The notes: generated from the sequence alone by a model not told the origin. A stretch of DNA of 64,000 bases from Litoreibacter sp. (GCA_026710325.1 JAPORH010000011.1:1-64000); one strand, 5' to 3'. Counted from the first letter of the stretch, positions 1-9,974 are shown. Program-made: numbers and translations.

Positions 1-68
1 GTGGCCAAGGTGAGGATTGAGGCACCGGTAAAGGGCGAAAGCCACCGGAAAACAGCAACTCCCCGCAC

Positions 69-485
69 CTACAGCAGGGCGCGCCTCTCCCTGACTCTAC
101 TGGAGAACTGATGCACCCATACCCAAGGATCGACGCCGAAATGCAACCAGGCGTCCAGATCGGCCAGCATTTCATCGGCATAGAAGGGCACGACATAGGG
201 AATGGTGGTTTTCCAAAGCGAAAAGGCTGAGGAAAAGAGCGTGCAGCCCAAGAAGGCGTAGAGTGTTGGAACCAACCTGTTGGCCACACCCATATGCCGG
301 GTGACAAACAGCCCGATCACCACAAAAATTCCAAGGTATTTTGCGTAAACCAGTAGCGATCCCGCTAGGCTGAGGCTTTTGACATAAACGAATGCCAGCT
401 GGGTCTGCGGATCTTCACGCACCAAAAAGATGAGCGCTATGCCGAGGCAGAGATAAGCCGCCGAAAAGACCAAGAAGTTTCTCAT
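69..485 (-). pseudogene. Truncated PAP2-family-like integral membrane protein (N-terminal part only)
   Basis: Hydrophobic ORF from MRNFLVFSAAYLCLG; ends after ...DPWVWVHQFSSRVRERRALL with no PAP2 catalytic motifs (KxxxxxxRP, PSGH, SRxxxxxHxxxD). Confidence 0.45.
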
Positions 486-576
486 TGAGGGTTGCCCAAA
501 CCGATTTACTGCTTTGAGGCAGGGTATGCGCGGTTTCGGGCGAGATTGTGTCGCGGAATTGATAATGCTTGGGCGG

Positions 577-795
577 CTAGCCCTTGGCTTTTGCCTCGAG
601 CGCACGTTTGGTGGTCCAAACGCTCTGGGAGCCGCCCCAGTGACCGCTTTTGACCTCATGCACCCGCACGGAGGTCATCTCTTCCATGGTTTTACCGGCA
701 ACTTTGCCAAAACCTTTGGCAGTTTCTGCGATCATTTGCGCCTTTTCCTCATCTGTGAAAACGCCTTCCAGGACATGAATATCAATCAAAGGCAT
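577..795 (-). CDS. 4-oxalocrotonate tautomerase family protein
   Basis: MPLIDIHVLEGVFTDEEKAQMIAETAKGF..., Pro1 tautomerase start, 72 aa; the longer ORF is an upstream extension. Confidence 0.85.
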   Translation of the reverse strand: MPLIDIHVLEGVFTDEEKAQMIAETAKGFGKVAGKTMEEMTSVRVHEVKSGHWGGSQSVWTTKRALEAKAKG

Positions 796-926
796 TGAAA
801 AGCTCCGTTTTGATTTTTGAAGGGTAGCTTCTTTTAGGGTAGCCGCAGTCTTGCCGGCAAAGCCAGCCCGTTCCCACGCGATCACCAGCACGGTTTGCGC
901 CGGTGGTCTAGGTTTCATTGCCGGTT

Positions 927-1322
927 CTATGCGGCTGCGCTGGCCTCGATCTCGAATAGCAGGCCGGGGATGGCGAGGCGCGAGACGCCCAAGAGAGTCA
1001 TGGGTGGTGCTGCGTGTTTTGGGCCGAACCGCATGCCCATCAGGTCGAAGTTCTTCAACGCCTCGTCGACATCGGTGGCGTAAACGCCAAGCCGGGTGAC
1101 ATTGCTCAAGTCCATCCCGGCCTCGGCCAAGACGGCTTCGAGATTGTCCAAGGCGAGGTTGATCTGCGCGCGCATGTCGCCCTCGTACTGTGGGGTGCCC
1201 TCGCCATCGACGGCGGTTTGGCCTGCGACTGTAAGCTGCCGTGTGGCGCCTGTGATGACCTCCCCTTGATTGTAGCCTAGCTTCAATGACCAGTTCCACG
1301 GGTTCACTGCGGTGCGTTCCAT
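927..1322 (-). CDS. RidA/YjgF-YER057c-UK114 family protein
   Basis: MERTAVNPWNWSLKLGYNQGEVI...GQTAVDGEGTPQYEGDMRAQINLALDNLEAVLAEAGMDLSNVTRLGVYATD. Confidence 0.85.
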   Translation of the reverse strand: MERTAVNPWNWSLKLGYNQGEVITGATRQLTVAGQTAVDGEGTPQYEGDMRAQINLALDNLEAVLAEAGMDLSNVTRLGVYATDVDEALKNFDLMGMRFGPKHAAPPMTLLGVSRLAIPGLLFEIEASAAA

Positions 1323-1378
1323 CCTCGGTATCTCCTTTTGAGTTGCTGAAACCGGTCTAAACAAAAATAGTGCCAAAA

Positions 1379-1407
1379 TTTGTCACCATTCTTGTTAAGG
1401 TGACAAA
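1379..1407. promoter_or_regulatory. Inverted repeat TTTGTCACC-N11-GGTGACAAA, putative operator
   Basis: Perfect 9-bp arms (1379-1387 and 1399-1407) in the divergent ridA-like / YafY-like intergenic region, ending just before the GTG start. Confidence 0.6.
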
Positions 1408-2127
1408 GTGAATATTCGAAACAGACAAGACGCCATCGTGCGCAGCCTGCGCCGCAACGGAACCTCAACGATTGAGGAGCTGGCAGAACAGGTCGGGGCC
1501 TCCCGCAGGACGGTGCTGCGCGACATCAGTACGCTGCGCGATGAGGGCTTTGTGATCCACTCCGATGTCGGGCGCGGCGGTGGGCTTCAGCTTGACCCCC
1601 AATCCATGCAGACGACGGCGCGGCTTTCGGTGCCCGAGGTCTTTGCGCTTCTTTTGGGCGTGGCCGCGATGCGGGCGGCCGGAAACCTGCCGTTTTCCCA
1701 GCTTGCGGATGCGGGGCTTGCCAAGATTGAAAAAGCGCTGCCCGCTGACAAAGTGCGCGACCTGCGGGATTTTCTAGACTGTCTGCATGTGGGCCAGCTG
1801 TCGCCGCTCCAGGACCTGTCTGACATGGGCAAGATGGAACCTGCGCTGCTGCCCGCGTTCGAGGACGCTTTCCTAGGCCGCATGATGCTGCGGTTTGATT
1901 ACCGGGACGCGAAAGAGCGCATGTCATCTCGAGAGGTAGAGCCGCAAGCTATGCTGATCCTGCCGCCTCTTTGGTATCTGGTTGCCTGGGACCCGGCGCG
2001 CAGGGATTTCCGGCATTTTCGGATGGACCGGATCGGAGCGCCACGCGCCTTGGAGGGCACGTCGTTTCGCAGGCGGCATGTTCCGTTTGAGGACGATGTC
2101 TGCCCTTATTCGGAGCTCGCCGGGTAA
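1408..2127 (+). CDS. YafY-type HTH (DeoR-like) / WYL-domain transcriptional regulator
   Basis: N-terminal HTH RQDAIVRSLRRNGTSTIEELAEQVGASRRTVLRDISTLRDEGF, then WYL-like C-terminal region. Confidence 0.8.
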   Translation: MNIRNRQDAIVRSLRRNGTSTIEELAEQVGASRRTVLRDISTLRDEGFVIHSDVGRGGGLQLDPQSMQTTARLSVPEVFALLLGVAAMRAAGNLPFSQLADAGLAKIEKALPADKVRDLRDFLDCLHVGQLSPLQDLSDMGKMEPALLPAFEDAFLGRMMLRFDYRDAKERMSSREVEPQAMLILPPLWYLVAWDPARRDFRHFRMDRIGAPRALEGTSFRRRHVPFEDDVCPYSELAG

Positions 2128-2128
2128 G

Positions 2129-3091
2129 TTACGCCGCGAGCCCTTTGCTGCCCAGATCGAGGTATTTCTTGCGGCGGTCCTGTTTCAACGCGGCGCTGTC
2201 GAGCTTTGACAGCTCTTTGAGCATATCGGAGACTTTCTCGCCGACGGCTTCAATGACCTCTTCGCGCGCACGTTGCGCGCCGCCAATAGGCTCGGGGATG
2301 ATTTCGTCACAGACGCCCAGCTTGTGGAGGTCTTGCGCGGTCAGGCGCAGGGCTTCGGCCGCCTCCCGCATCTTTTCGGCGTCTTTCCACAGGATCGAGG
2401 CGCAGCCCTCGGGGGATATGACCGAGTAGATCGAATGCTCCAGCATGGCCACGCGGTTGGCGGTGGCAAAGGCCACGGCGCCGCCTGATCCGCCCTCGCC
2501 GATGATGACGGAGATGAGCGGCACGCCGAGTTCCAAGCATTTCTGGGTGGAACGGGCGATGGCCTCCGACTGGCCGCGCTCCTCCGCGCCTTTGCCGGGA
2601 TAGGCACCGGGCGTGTCGACAAGGGTGATGACGGGCAAGTTGAACCGATGCGCCAGATCCATGAGCCGGATCGCCTTGCGGTAGCCTTCGGGGCGCGCCA
2701 TGCCGAAATTCCGCTCGATCCGGGATTTGGTGTCATGGCCTTTCTCATGGCCAATCACGACGACGGGGGTGCCATCGAGCCGCGCGAGCCCGCCCATGAC
2801 GGAGTGGTCATCGGCGAAGTTCCGGTCGCCCGCGAGCGGCGTGTATTCGGTGAAAAGCGCCTCGATATAGTCTTTGCAATGCGGCCGGTCGGGGTGACGC
2901 GCGACCTGGCATTTGCGCCAGGGGGAGAGCTCTTTATAGAGATCCGCCATCATCTTGATGGCTTTTTCGTCGAGGGCGGAGGCCTCCCCTTCGATATCCA
3001 TATCCTCGTTCTGCCGCGCCATGGCGCGCAGCTCTTCCGCCTTGCCTTCGATATCGGCCAGCGGTTTTTCAAAATCGAGGTAGTTGGTCAT
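2129..3091 (-). CDS. accA: Acetyl-CoA carboxylase carboxyltransferase subunit alpha
   Basis: [22 protein letters not shown]...[31 protein letters not shown]...[22 protein letters not shown]...IGEGGSGGA. Confidence 0.97.
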   Translation of the reverse strand: MTNYLDFEKPLADIEGKAEELRAMARQNEDMDIEGEASALDEKAIKMMADLYKELSPWRKCQVARHPDRPHCKDYIEALFTEYTPLAGDRNFADDHSVMGGLARLDGTPVVVIGHEKGHDTKSRIERNFGMARPEGYRKAIRLMDLAHRFNLPVITLVDTPGAYPGKGAEERGQSEAIARSTQKCLELGVPLISVIIGEGGSGGAVAFATANRVAMLEHSIYSVISPEGCASILWKDAEKMREAAEALRLTAQDLHKLGVCDEIIPEPIGGAQRAREEVIEAVGEKVSDMLKELSKLDSAALKQDRRKKYLDLGSKGLAA

Positions 3092-3242
3092 TGCGCGTCT
3101 GTCCCCATTTTTGCTGACCTTATATGGCGGTTTGCGGGAGGTGATACAACTGGGCAAAACGGGTGCGAAAATGGGTCCGGATTGTTGCTGTGTTCATGTC
3201 TTGCTCATAAGCTGGGGCTTCGAAACTATTGGAGCGCGGCCC

Positions 3243-3764
3243 ATGCCAGTCCTTATTGCAATTCTCGCGGCCATTGGTGGTCTGATCTGGTGGTGGGTGC
3301 GCAGCAACCCGCGCGATGCGCTGTCGATTGCAGATGACGCCTTGACGACGGCGCGCAATGCGCCGCGCAAGATCGCGTTCCGGCGTCAGACGAAGGAGCA
3401 TCCCGTCCAAGGTGTCGATGATCCGCGTCTTGCTGTGGCGACCATCGCACAGGCCTTTATCGGGTTGGACGACCGGCCCACGAAGGATGACTATGACCGG
3501 CTGAACGTGGTCTTGCGCAAGCACTATCGCTTGTCTGCAGAGGACGCGGAAGAGATGGACGCGTTGGCGCGGTTTCTCATTCAGGAATGTCAAGGCGCGC
3601 AGTCGGCGATTTCGCGCGTGGGTCGCCGCCTTTACAAGATTGACGGTGACAAAAGCTGGGACGATTTGAGCGCGGTTTTTTCCGAACTGGTGACAGGATC
3701 GGTCTCAGAACCCCAGCAAGACGCGATTGATGACCTGCGAAGCGCTCTGAAAATAAGGGCTTGA
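3243..3764 (+). CDS. Conserved hypothetical membrane-anchored protein
   Basis: MPVLIAILAAIGGLIWWWVRSNP TM segment followed by a soluble helical domain. Confidence 0.65.
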   Translation: MPVLIAILAAIGGLIWWWVRSNPRDALSIADDALTTARNAPRKIAFRRQTKEHPVQGVDDPRLAVATIAQAFIGLDDRPTKDDYDRLNVVLRKHYRLSAEDAEEMDALARFLIQECQGAQSAISRVGRRLYKIDGDKSWDDLSAVFSELVTGSVSEPQQDAIDDLRSALKIRA

Positions 3765-3871
3765 GCGTCGCGCGGCGCGGAAACTTTCGCGCCAGCGGCA
3801 ACTCCGCAAGATTTGTGAATGGGCCCCGTGTCATGTCAGTCTTGGAACGACCGAGACGAGAGTATGCGAAG

Positions 3872-4717
3872 ATGCCAAGCCAAATCCAAAGCTACGAGGC
3901 GCGTTTGCTGCGCGTGCTGGAATATATTCATGACAACCCAGATGGGGACCTGTCTCTGGATACGTTGGCCGATGTCGCGGCGATGAGCCGGTTTCATTGG
4001 CATCGCGTTTTTTCCGCCATGATGGGCAAGACCATTGCGCAAGTGACACGTGAAATCCGGATGCACCGGGCGGCGTGCTGGCTGGTGCAGGAGCCTTGGC
4101 CGGTAGCGAAAATCGCAGCGAAAGTGGGCTACCCCAATGTGGGCAGTTTCACCCGCGTCTTTGGCGAAGAATATGGCCTCTCCCCCGTGGCGTTCCGCAA
4201 CCGTGGCGATCTGACCGGGTCGCTGCCTCATCCTCAAAGCGGAGACTATCCCATGTACCCTGTTGATATAGAAACCCATGAAAACCGTTCTTTGGCCGCC
4301 CTTGCGCATAAGGGAAACTACCTGGAAATTGGTGAGCAATTTCAGAAGGCGGGCACAATTTTCACCACGCGCGACCTATGGTCTGGCGCCCGCGGCATGC
4401 TGGGGCTTTACCATGATGACCCCAATTCCGTGGCTGAAGGTGATCTGCGCTCCCATGCCGGGATTGTGTTAGCTGACGGTGCAGCCGTGCCTGACGGCAT
4501 GGAGCCGATGGTGGCGGAGGGGGGGCGGTTTGCCGTGCTGCATTTCACCGGGCCCTATGCCGGGCTGAAAGCGGCCTATGACTATCTATATGGTCAATAC
4601 ATCCCGGAGCAGGGTTTGGAGCTGCGCGATGCGCCTGCGATGGAGATTTATCTCAACGGGCCGCAAGACACGCCGCCAGATGAGCTGAAAACCGAGGTCT
4701 GCGCGCCGATCATGTAA
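3872..4717 (+). CDS. AraC family regulator with GyrI-like effector-binding domain
   Basis: MPSQIQSYEARLLRVLEYIHDNPDGDLSLDTLADVAAMSRFHWHRVF AraC HTH; C-terminal GyrI-like domain. Confidence 0.85.
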   Translation: MPSQIQSYEARLLRVLEYIHDNPDGDLSLDTLADVAAMSRFHWHRVFSAMMGKTIAQVTREIRMHRAACWLVQEPWPVAKIAAKVGYPNVGSFTRVFGEEYGLSPVAFRNRGDLTGSLPHPQSGDYPMYPVDIETHENRSLAALAHKGNYLEIGEQFQKAGTIFTTRDLWSGARGMLGLYHDDPNSVAEGDLRSHAGIVLADGAAVPDGMEPMVAEGGRFAVLHFTGPYAGLKAAYDYLYGQYIPEQGLELRDAPAMEIYLNGPQDTPPDELKTEVCAPIM

Positions 4718-4720
4718 GGA

Positions 4721-4803
4721 TTTGCGCCGCGCTTGCGCGCGTCGCGACGCTGGGGAGGCTCTGCCTCCCCAGACCCCTCCGGGATATTTTTGAAGCAATG
4801 AAG
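4721..4803 (+). repeat. Dispersed intergenic terminator-like repeat, copy A
   Basis: tttgcgccgcgctt...ggggaggctctgcctccccagacccctccgggatatttttgaagcaatgaag; shares both ends and architecture with 25447-25532. Confidence 0.65.
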
Positions 4804-4819
4804 GGCGCGCGGGCGTCTT

Positions 4820-5779
4820 TTAGGTTGCCGTGATCATCTCATATTGCTGCACGATCACTTCGGCTTGTTTGATGGAGGCAATGTCCACGAGGCGGCCTTT
4901 GTAGACGGTTGCGCCTTCGCCATTTGCCTTGGCTTGCTCCATTGCGGCGAGGATTTCGCGCGCCTCGGTGACTTGGTCCTCAGAGGGCGTGAAGACTTCA
5001 TTGGCGAGCGCGATTTGTTTTGGGTGGATCGCCCATTTGCCAACCATGCCGAGGGTGGCCGAGCGGCGGGCTTGGGCGCGGAAACCCTCATCATCGGAAA
5101 AATCGCCAAAGGGGCCATCAACCGGCAGCACGCCATGGGTGCGGCAGGCGGCCACGATAGCGGCTTGCGCCCAGTGCCAAGGATCGGACCAGTGTTTCTC
5201 GCCCTCGCGCGCCATGTAGTAGTTTTCCTGCGTTCCGCCGATACCAGTGGTTTGCATGCCCATGGAAGCCGCAAAATCCGCAGCACCGAGGCTCATGGCT
5301 TGCAAGCGTGGGGAGGCGGCGGCGATCTCCTCGACATGGGCGATGCCAGCGGCGCTTTCGATGATCACTTCAAAAGCGACCGGTTTGGTGCGCAGTTTGG
5401 CGGCCTCAACGGCGGTAACCAGCGCGTCGACGGCATAGATATCGCCTGCGCAACCGACTTTGGGGATCATGAACTGGTCAACCCTGTCACCTGCCTGCTC
5501 TAAGATATCGACGAAGTCGCGGTACCAATAGGGCGTATCGAGCCCGTTGATCCGTACGGAGAGATGCTTGTTGCCCCAATCGACGTCATTGATCGCCTCG
5601 ATGATGTTTTTGCGCGCCTGATCCTTGTCGGTCGGTGCGACGCTGTCTTCGAGATCGAGATTGATCACATCCGCGTCTGAGGCGGCCATTTTCTCGAAAA
5701 GGGCAGTGCGGGAGCCGGGGCCGAAAAGCTGGCAGCGGTTGGGGCGGGCGACAGGGGTGGGTTGCAGGCGAAAGCTCAT
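4820..5779 (-). CDS. mcl1: L-malyl-CoA/beta-methylmalyl-CoA lyase
   Basis: MSFRLQPTPVARPNRCQLFGPGSRTALFEKMAASDADVINLDLEDSVAP...GIGGTQENYYMAREGEKHWSDPWHWAQ...; matches recalled Rhodobacter Mcl1. Confidence 0.93.
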   Translation of the reverse strand: MSFRLQPTPVARPNRCQLFGPGSRTALFEKMAASDADVINLDLEDSVAPTDKDQARKNIIEAINDVDWGNKHLSVRINGLDTPYWYRDFVDILEQAGDRVDQFMIPKVGCAGDIYAVDALVTAVEAAKLRTKPVAFEVIIESAAGIAHVEEIAAASPRLQAMSLGAADFAASMGMQTTGIGGTQENYYMAREGEKHWSDPWHWAQAAIVAACRTHGVLPVDGPFGDFSDDEGFRAQARRSATLGMVGKWAIHPKQIALANEVFTPSEDQVTEAREILAAMEQAKANGEGATVYKGRLVDIASIKQAEVIVQQYEMITAT

Positions 5780-5857
5780 CGGGACCTCTTGAGCAAGGAA
5801 ATTACGTTTTTGTCCTGTTGAGCCTTATGTTATTGCGCGAGAGGGCGCAAGCGCTGC

Positions 5858-5880
5858 GGCGCGGCATTTGACGCCGCGCC
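5858..5880 (-). terminator. Hairpin downstream of the patB-like gene
   Basis: ggcgcggc-atttgac-gccgcgcc, 8-bp stem; no clear U tract. Confidence 0.4.
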
Positions 5881-5887
5881 TGCGAAT

Positions 5888-7057
5888 TTATTGCAGATCG
5901 CCAAAGGCGCGGGTCATGCGCGCGACCGCGTCCTCGACCTGCGCGCGAGGGGCTGCGATGTTGAACCGCAGGAAATCGGCCCCGCCCTTGCCGAAAGTGG
6001 GCCCGGCATTGACGGCGATCTTGGCGTCTTGTGCCACGCGGTTTGTAAATTCCGACATCTCCATGCCGGTGCCGGAGAAATCGACCCAGGCCAGATAGGT
6101 GGATTCCAAATTCATCGAGCTGAGCCCCGGGATCGCGTTTATCCCTGCGTCAAAAACCCGTTTGTTTTCCTCGATATAGGCGACGCAGTCATCGACCCAG
6201 GCGGCGCCTTCCGGCGAATAGGCGGCGGTGGTCATGAAAAGGCCGAAGCTGTTGGGGCTCATGCCCAAAGCGGCCATGCGGGCGGCGAAACGCGCGCGCA
6301 GGTCGGGGTCCTCGATGATGACATTGCCGGTGTGGGAGCCTGCGATATTGAAGGTCTTGGTCGTGGCCGTCATCATCACCAGCCGGTCGGTGATGCCGTC
6401 GATCTTGGCCATCGGGATGTGTTTATGGCCCGAGAAGACGAGGTCATGGTGGATTTCATCGGAGACAAGGATCAGGTCGTGACGCTTGGCGAAGGCGGCA
6501 ACGGCCTGCAGCTCAGCCTTGGACCAAACGCGCCCGCCGGGATTATGCGGCGAGCAGAGGATGAGCATGCTCTCCTTACCCGTCATCTGCGCGTCATAGG
6601 CGTCGAAATCCATCTCGTAGTGGCCGCCCTGTTGGACCATCTCGCATTCCACGACCTCGCGCCCCGCGGCTTTTATGATCTTGGCGAAGGCATGGTAGAC
6701 TGGGGTGAAAAGCACGATCCCGTCGCCCGGGTTTGAAAAGGCGTCGATACACATGGCAGTGCCGTTGACGAGGCCATGGGTGCTGAAAATCCACTCTGGT
6801 GCGACGGACCAGCCATGGCGCGTCTCCATCCACCAGTTGATGGCCGCTTTGTATTTGCTGTCATCGCCGAAATAGCCGTAGACGCCGTGATTGACCATGT
6901 CCTGCACGGCTTGTTTGATGACGGGTGCGGCCTCGAACTCCATATCGGCCACCCACATGGATATCCCATCCTCGGGCGACACCCCGTAGAGCGACTCCAT
7001 GTGGTCCCACTTCATGCAATGGGTGTTGCGGCGGTCGGGGGGGCTGTCAAAGCTCAT
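5888..7057 (-). CDS. MalY/PatB family PLP-dependent C-S lyase/aminotransferase
   Basis: MSFDSPPDRRNTHCMKWD...YGVSPEDGISMWVADMEFEAAPVI...LILCSPHNPGGRVWSKAEL...SDEIHHDLV...TTKTFNIAGSHTGN. Confidence 0.9.
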   Translation of the reverse strand: MSFDSPPDRRNTHCMKWDHMESLYGVSPEDGISMWVADMEFEAAPVIKQAVQDMVNHGVYGYFGDDSKYKAAINWWMETRHGWSVAPEWIFSTHGLVNGTAMCIDAFSNPGDGIVLFTPVYHAFAKIIKAAGREVVECEMVQQGGHYEMDFDAYDAQMTGKESMLILCSPHNPGGRVWSKAELQAVAAFAKRHDLILVSDEIHHDLVFSGHKHIPMAKIDGITDRLVMMTATTKTFNIAGSHTGNVIIEDPDLRARFAARMAALGMSPNSFGLFMTTAAYSPEGAAWVDDCVAYIEENKRVFDAGINAIPGLSSMNLESTYLAWVDFSGTGMEMSEFTNRVAQDAKIAVNAGPTFGKGGADFLRFNIAAPRAQVEDAVARMTRAFGDLQ

Positions 7058-7151
7058 GGGAGGTCTCCTTTGTTGCAAGGCAAACTAGCCGCAGGCGCGC
7101 TGGCCGCAAGGGTGATTGCGCATAAGGGACGCATCGCCTAAATCAGCTGCC

Positions 7152-7670
7152 ATGAAACTGCCGATCCTGATCCACCCCGACCCGCGCCTGAAGAAGGTTG
7201 CCGCCCCTCTGACTGACAGCTCCGACGCGGTGCGCGCGCTGGCGGAGAATATGCTGGAGACCATGTATGACGCGCCTGGCATCGGGCTGGCTGCGCCGCA
7301 AGTCGGCGTGTTGGAGCGGGTGATCGTGCTCGATTGCGTCAAAGAAGAGGGGGCGCCGCCCCGGCCTATGGTGATGATCAACCCGGAGGTGGTGGAACAT
7401 TCTGACGAGTTGAACACCTATGAGGAAGGTTGCCTTTCGATCCCGGAGCAATATGCGGATGTGACCCGGCCCGCCGAGGTGACGGTCACCTGGATGGATG
7501 TGGACGGAAACGCGCAGCGGGAGACGTTAGATGGGCTTTGGGCGACCTGCGTGCAGCATGAGATCGACCACCTCGATGGCAAGCTGTTTATCGACTACTT
7601 GACCTCGCTCAAACGCCAGCTGATCACCCGCAAGATGGTCAAGCTGAAGCGCGAGCGGGCGCGGGGCTGA
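7152..7670 (+). CDS. def: Peptide deformylase
   Basis: Motifs GIGLAAPQ, EGCLS, HEIDH all intact. Confidence 0.96.
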   Translation: MKLPILIHPDPRLKKVAAPLTDSSDAVRALAENMLETMYDAPGIGLAAPQVGVLERVIVLDCVKEEGAPPRPMVMINPEVVEHSDELNTYEEGCLSIPEQYADVTRPAEVTVTWMDVDGNAQRETLDGLWATCVQHEIDHLDGKLFIDYLTSLKRQLITRKMVKLKRERARG

Positions 7671-7676
7671 TTCGAG

Positions 7677-8168
7677 ATGCGTGACTTTGTCATGTGGCCA
7701 GACAAAAGGCTGCGGACCGCCGCCGAACCGGTGGAGGCGATCACGGATGAGGTGCGCGCTATCTGGGACGAGATGATTTTCAAGATGGATGCGATGCCGG
7801 GTGTGGGCCTTGCGGCGGTGCAGCTTGGTGTCATGAAACGGCTTTGCGTCGTGGATGCTTCCGACGAGCGGGGGCGGGCCATTCGCATGGCCAATCCGGA
7901 GGTGCTGTTCAGCTCGGAGATCATGCGCGGGCATGAGGAGGGTAGCCCGAACCTGCCGGGTGTTTGGGCCAAGATCGAACGGCCCCGCGCGGTGACGGTG
8001 CGGTTTATGGTCCAGAACGGGAATTATGACCGGCGCGAATTTGTGGGGCTTTGGGCGACCTCGGTCCAGCACCAGATCGACCACTTGAATGGCAATATGT
8101 ATTTTGATCATCTGAGCAAGTTGAAGCGGGATATGCTGATCAAGAAGGCGCGGAAGCTGGCGCGATGA
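7677..8168 (+). CDS. Peptide deformylase-like protein with substituted active-site residues
   Basis: Same fold signature ([10 protein letters not shown]...[16 protein letters not shown]) but motif 2 is EGSPN and motif 3 is HQIDH. Confidence 0.9.
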   Translation: MRDFVMWPDKRLRTAAEPVEAITDEVRAIWDEMIFKMDAMPGVGLAAVQLGVMKRLCVVDASDERGRAIRMANPEVLFSSEIMRGHEEGSPNLPGVWAKIERPRAVTVRFMVQNGNYDRREFVGLWATSVQHQIDHLNGNMYFDHLSKLKRDMLIKKARKLAR

Positions 8169-8190
8169 CGGTCTTGTTGGAGACGAGCCA

Positions 8191-9090
8191 ATGAAGATCG
8201 TTTTCATGGGCACGCCAGAGTTTTCGGTCGCGGCGCTCGATGCACTTGTGGAAGCGGGCCATGAGATATGCGCGGTCTATTCTCAACCGCCGCGGCCTGC
8301 CGGGCGCGGCAAAAAGCTGCGACCCTCGCCGGTGCAGGCGCGGGCGGAGGAGTTGGGACTGCCGGTGCGCCACCCTGTATCTTTGAAAGGCGCGGATGTG
8401 CAGGCGGAATTTATGGCTTTGGAGGCAGATATTGCGGTGGTTGTGGCCTATGGGTTGATCCTGCCGCAAGCCGTGCTGGATGCGCCTGCGCATGGGTGTT
8501 TGAACATTCATGCTTCGCTTTTGCCGCGCTGGCGCGGGGCCGCGCCAATCCACCGTGCGATCATGGCGGGAGATGCGGAAACCGGCGTGTGCATCATGCA
8601 GATGGAGGCGGGGCTGGATACGGGCTCGGTGCTGCGCCGCGCCTCTGTTGAGATTGGCGCGGAGGAGACGACCGGGGCGCTGCATGACCGCTTGGCCGCG
8701 TTGGGCGCACGTGAGATTGTCGAGACGCTGGCGCGACTGGATGCGTTGGAGGCTGTGGCTCAGCCCGAGACAGGTGTCACCTATGCCGAGAAGATCGACA
8801 AGGCGGAGGCGCGTGTGGACTGGATCCAATCTGCGTCAGAAGTGGACCGGTTGATCCGGGGGCTTTCGCCTTTCCCGGGCGCGTGGTGCGAGGTTGCGGG
8901 CGAGCGGGTGAAGCTTTTGGGGTCGCGACTGGTGGAGGGGCAAAACGAGCCCGGAACAGTTTTGGGCGGCCTCAGGATTGCCTGCGGAACGGGCGCGGTA
9001 GAGATCACGCGGGCGCAACGGCCGGGCAAGCGCGCAATGTCTGCCGATGAGTTTCTGGCAGGGTTTGAGATGCCGGGTGAGGTCAGCTGA
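8191..9090 (+). CDS. fmt: Methionyl-tRNA formyltransferase
   Basis: [43 protein letters not shown]...[20 protein letters not shown]. Confidence 0.97.
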   Translation: MKIVFMGTPEFSVAALDALVEAGHEICAVYSQPPRPAGRGKKLRPSPVQARAEELGLPVRHPVSLKGADVQAEFMALEADIAVVVAYGLILPQAVLDAPAHGCLNIHASLLPRWRGAAPIHRAIMAGDAETGVCIMQMEAGLDTGSVLRRASVEIGAEETTGALHDRLAALGAREIVETLARLDALEAVAQPETGVTYAEKIDKAEARVDWIQSASEVDRLIRGLSPFPGAWCEVAGERVKLLGSRLVEGQNEPGTVLGGLRIACGTGAVEITRAQRPGKRAMSADEFLAGFEMPGEVS

Positions 9091-9329
9091 TGGCGTTTTT
9101 TGCCTTTTTCGGTGCGATTATGATTGCCGGGATCGTTGGATACGCCTCGGAGAAAACCGGGTTCACCCATAACGGCTACATTCCGTCGATCATTATTGCG
9201 GTGGGCGGTGCCGTTTTGTTTTTCATGGTGCGCGTCATGTTCGGGATCAGCTTTGGCTCGCCGGGTGTGGATGCGATCATCAGCGCGGTTGGCGCGCTTA
9301 TTCTGGTGCCGACGCATTACCGAAAATAG
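9090..9329 (+). CDS. Small membrane protein, YeaQ/YmgE (GlsB)-like
   Basis: 79 aa, two to three predicted TM segments, Gly-rich; start overlaps the fmt stop. Confidence 0.55.
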   Translation: MAFFAFFGAIMIAGIVGYASEKTGFTHNGYIPSIIIAVGGAVLFFMVRVMFGISFGSPGVDAIISAVGALILVPTHYRK

Positions 9330-9569
9330 GTCTGGCTTTGGGAGGTCCTGCGACGCTCGGCTGCGCCATCGCCCCGCCCGCCCTCCCATTTGCGCGAGAG
9401 GCGACGTTTGTGCTGGGTTTTTTTGTTGAGAGACAGGGTGAAGCGGAATGGGCGCTTCGCGGAGGGTGAGCGCCTCCGGCGCTGAACTTGGTTGGCGGGG
9501 TCGCGTCGCAGGCGATGTTGCGCGTCTTTCTTGCTGAGATTGGGGTGGCGTAGCTTGCCAGCCGCGTGC

Positions 9570-9974
9570 CTAGGTTTTCAGGGCGTGACGGGTCCAGTCT
9601 AGCGCGTTTTGGAAGGGCTCTGCAAAACCGTCATAGGGTGCGTCAAGCGCGTGCCAGAAGAATTTGAACAGATGCCCACCATCGTCCTGGCAATAGTGTT
9701 GCCAACGCTCGCGCACGGGGGGCGCGATGCGGCAGAGCGAGAAATGCCAGTGTTGGTCGTCGGCTATCGTGCGGCTGTCGCCGATCAATATGGCGGATTT
9801 GGTCTCCAGCCCGCTTTCTTCAAAGAGCTCACGCGCGGCGGCGCGGGCCGGGTTTTCGCCTGTTTCGATCGTCCCTTTGACGAGCTGCAACCCGGCTTGC
9901 GGATGGGCAAAAGCCGCGATGCGCAAAGGCGCGCCATCGGGGTGCAGCGCAATTGGGCAGGCCTTTTGGATCAC
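9570..9974 (-). CDS. NUDIX hydrolase
   Basis: Nudix box-like [23 protein letters not shown]. Confidence 0.88.
   Translation of the reverse strand: MIQKACPIALHPDGAPLRIAAFAHPQAGLQLVKGTIETGENPARAAARELFEESGLETKSAILIGDSRTIADDQHWHFSLCRIAPPVRERWQHYCQDDGGHLFKFFWHALDAPYDGFAEPFQNALDWTRHALKT

Noticed and set aside
577-1299. Full 240-aa ORF containing the tautomerase
   Set aside because: Upstream 168 residues are antisense-like low-complexity Arg-rich sequence overlapping the RidA gene; the real start is MPLIDIHV at 795.
9330-9569. Small ORFs in the spacer between the small membrane protein and NUDIX genes
   Set aside because: No start/RBS context or domain; treated as non-coding spacer.
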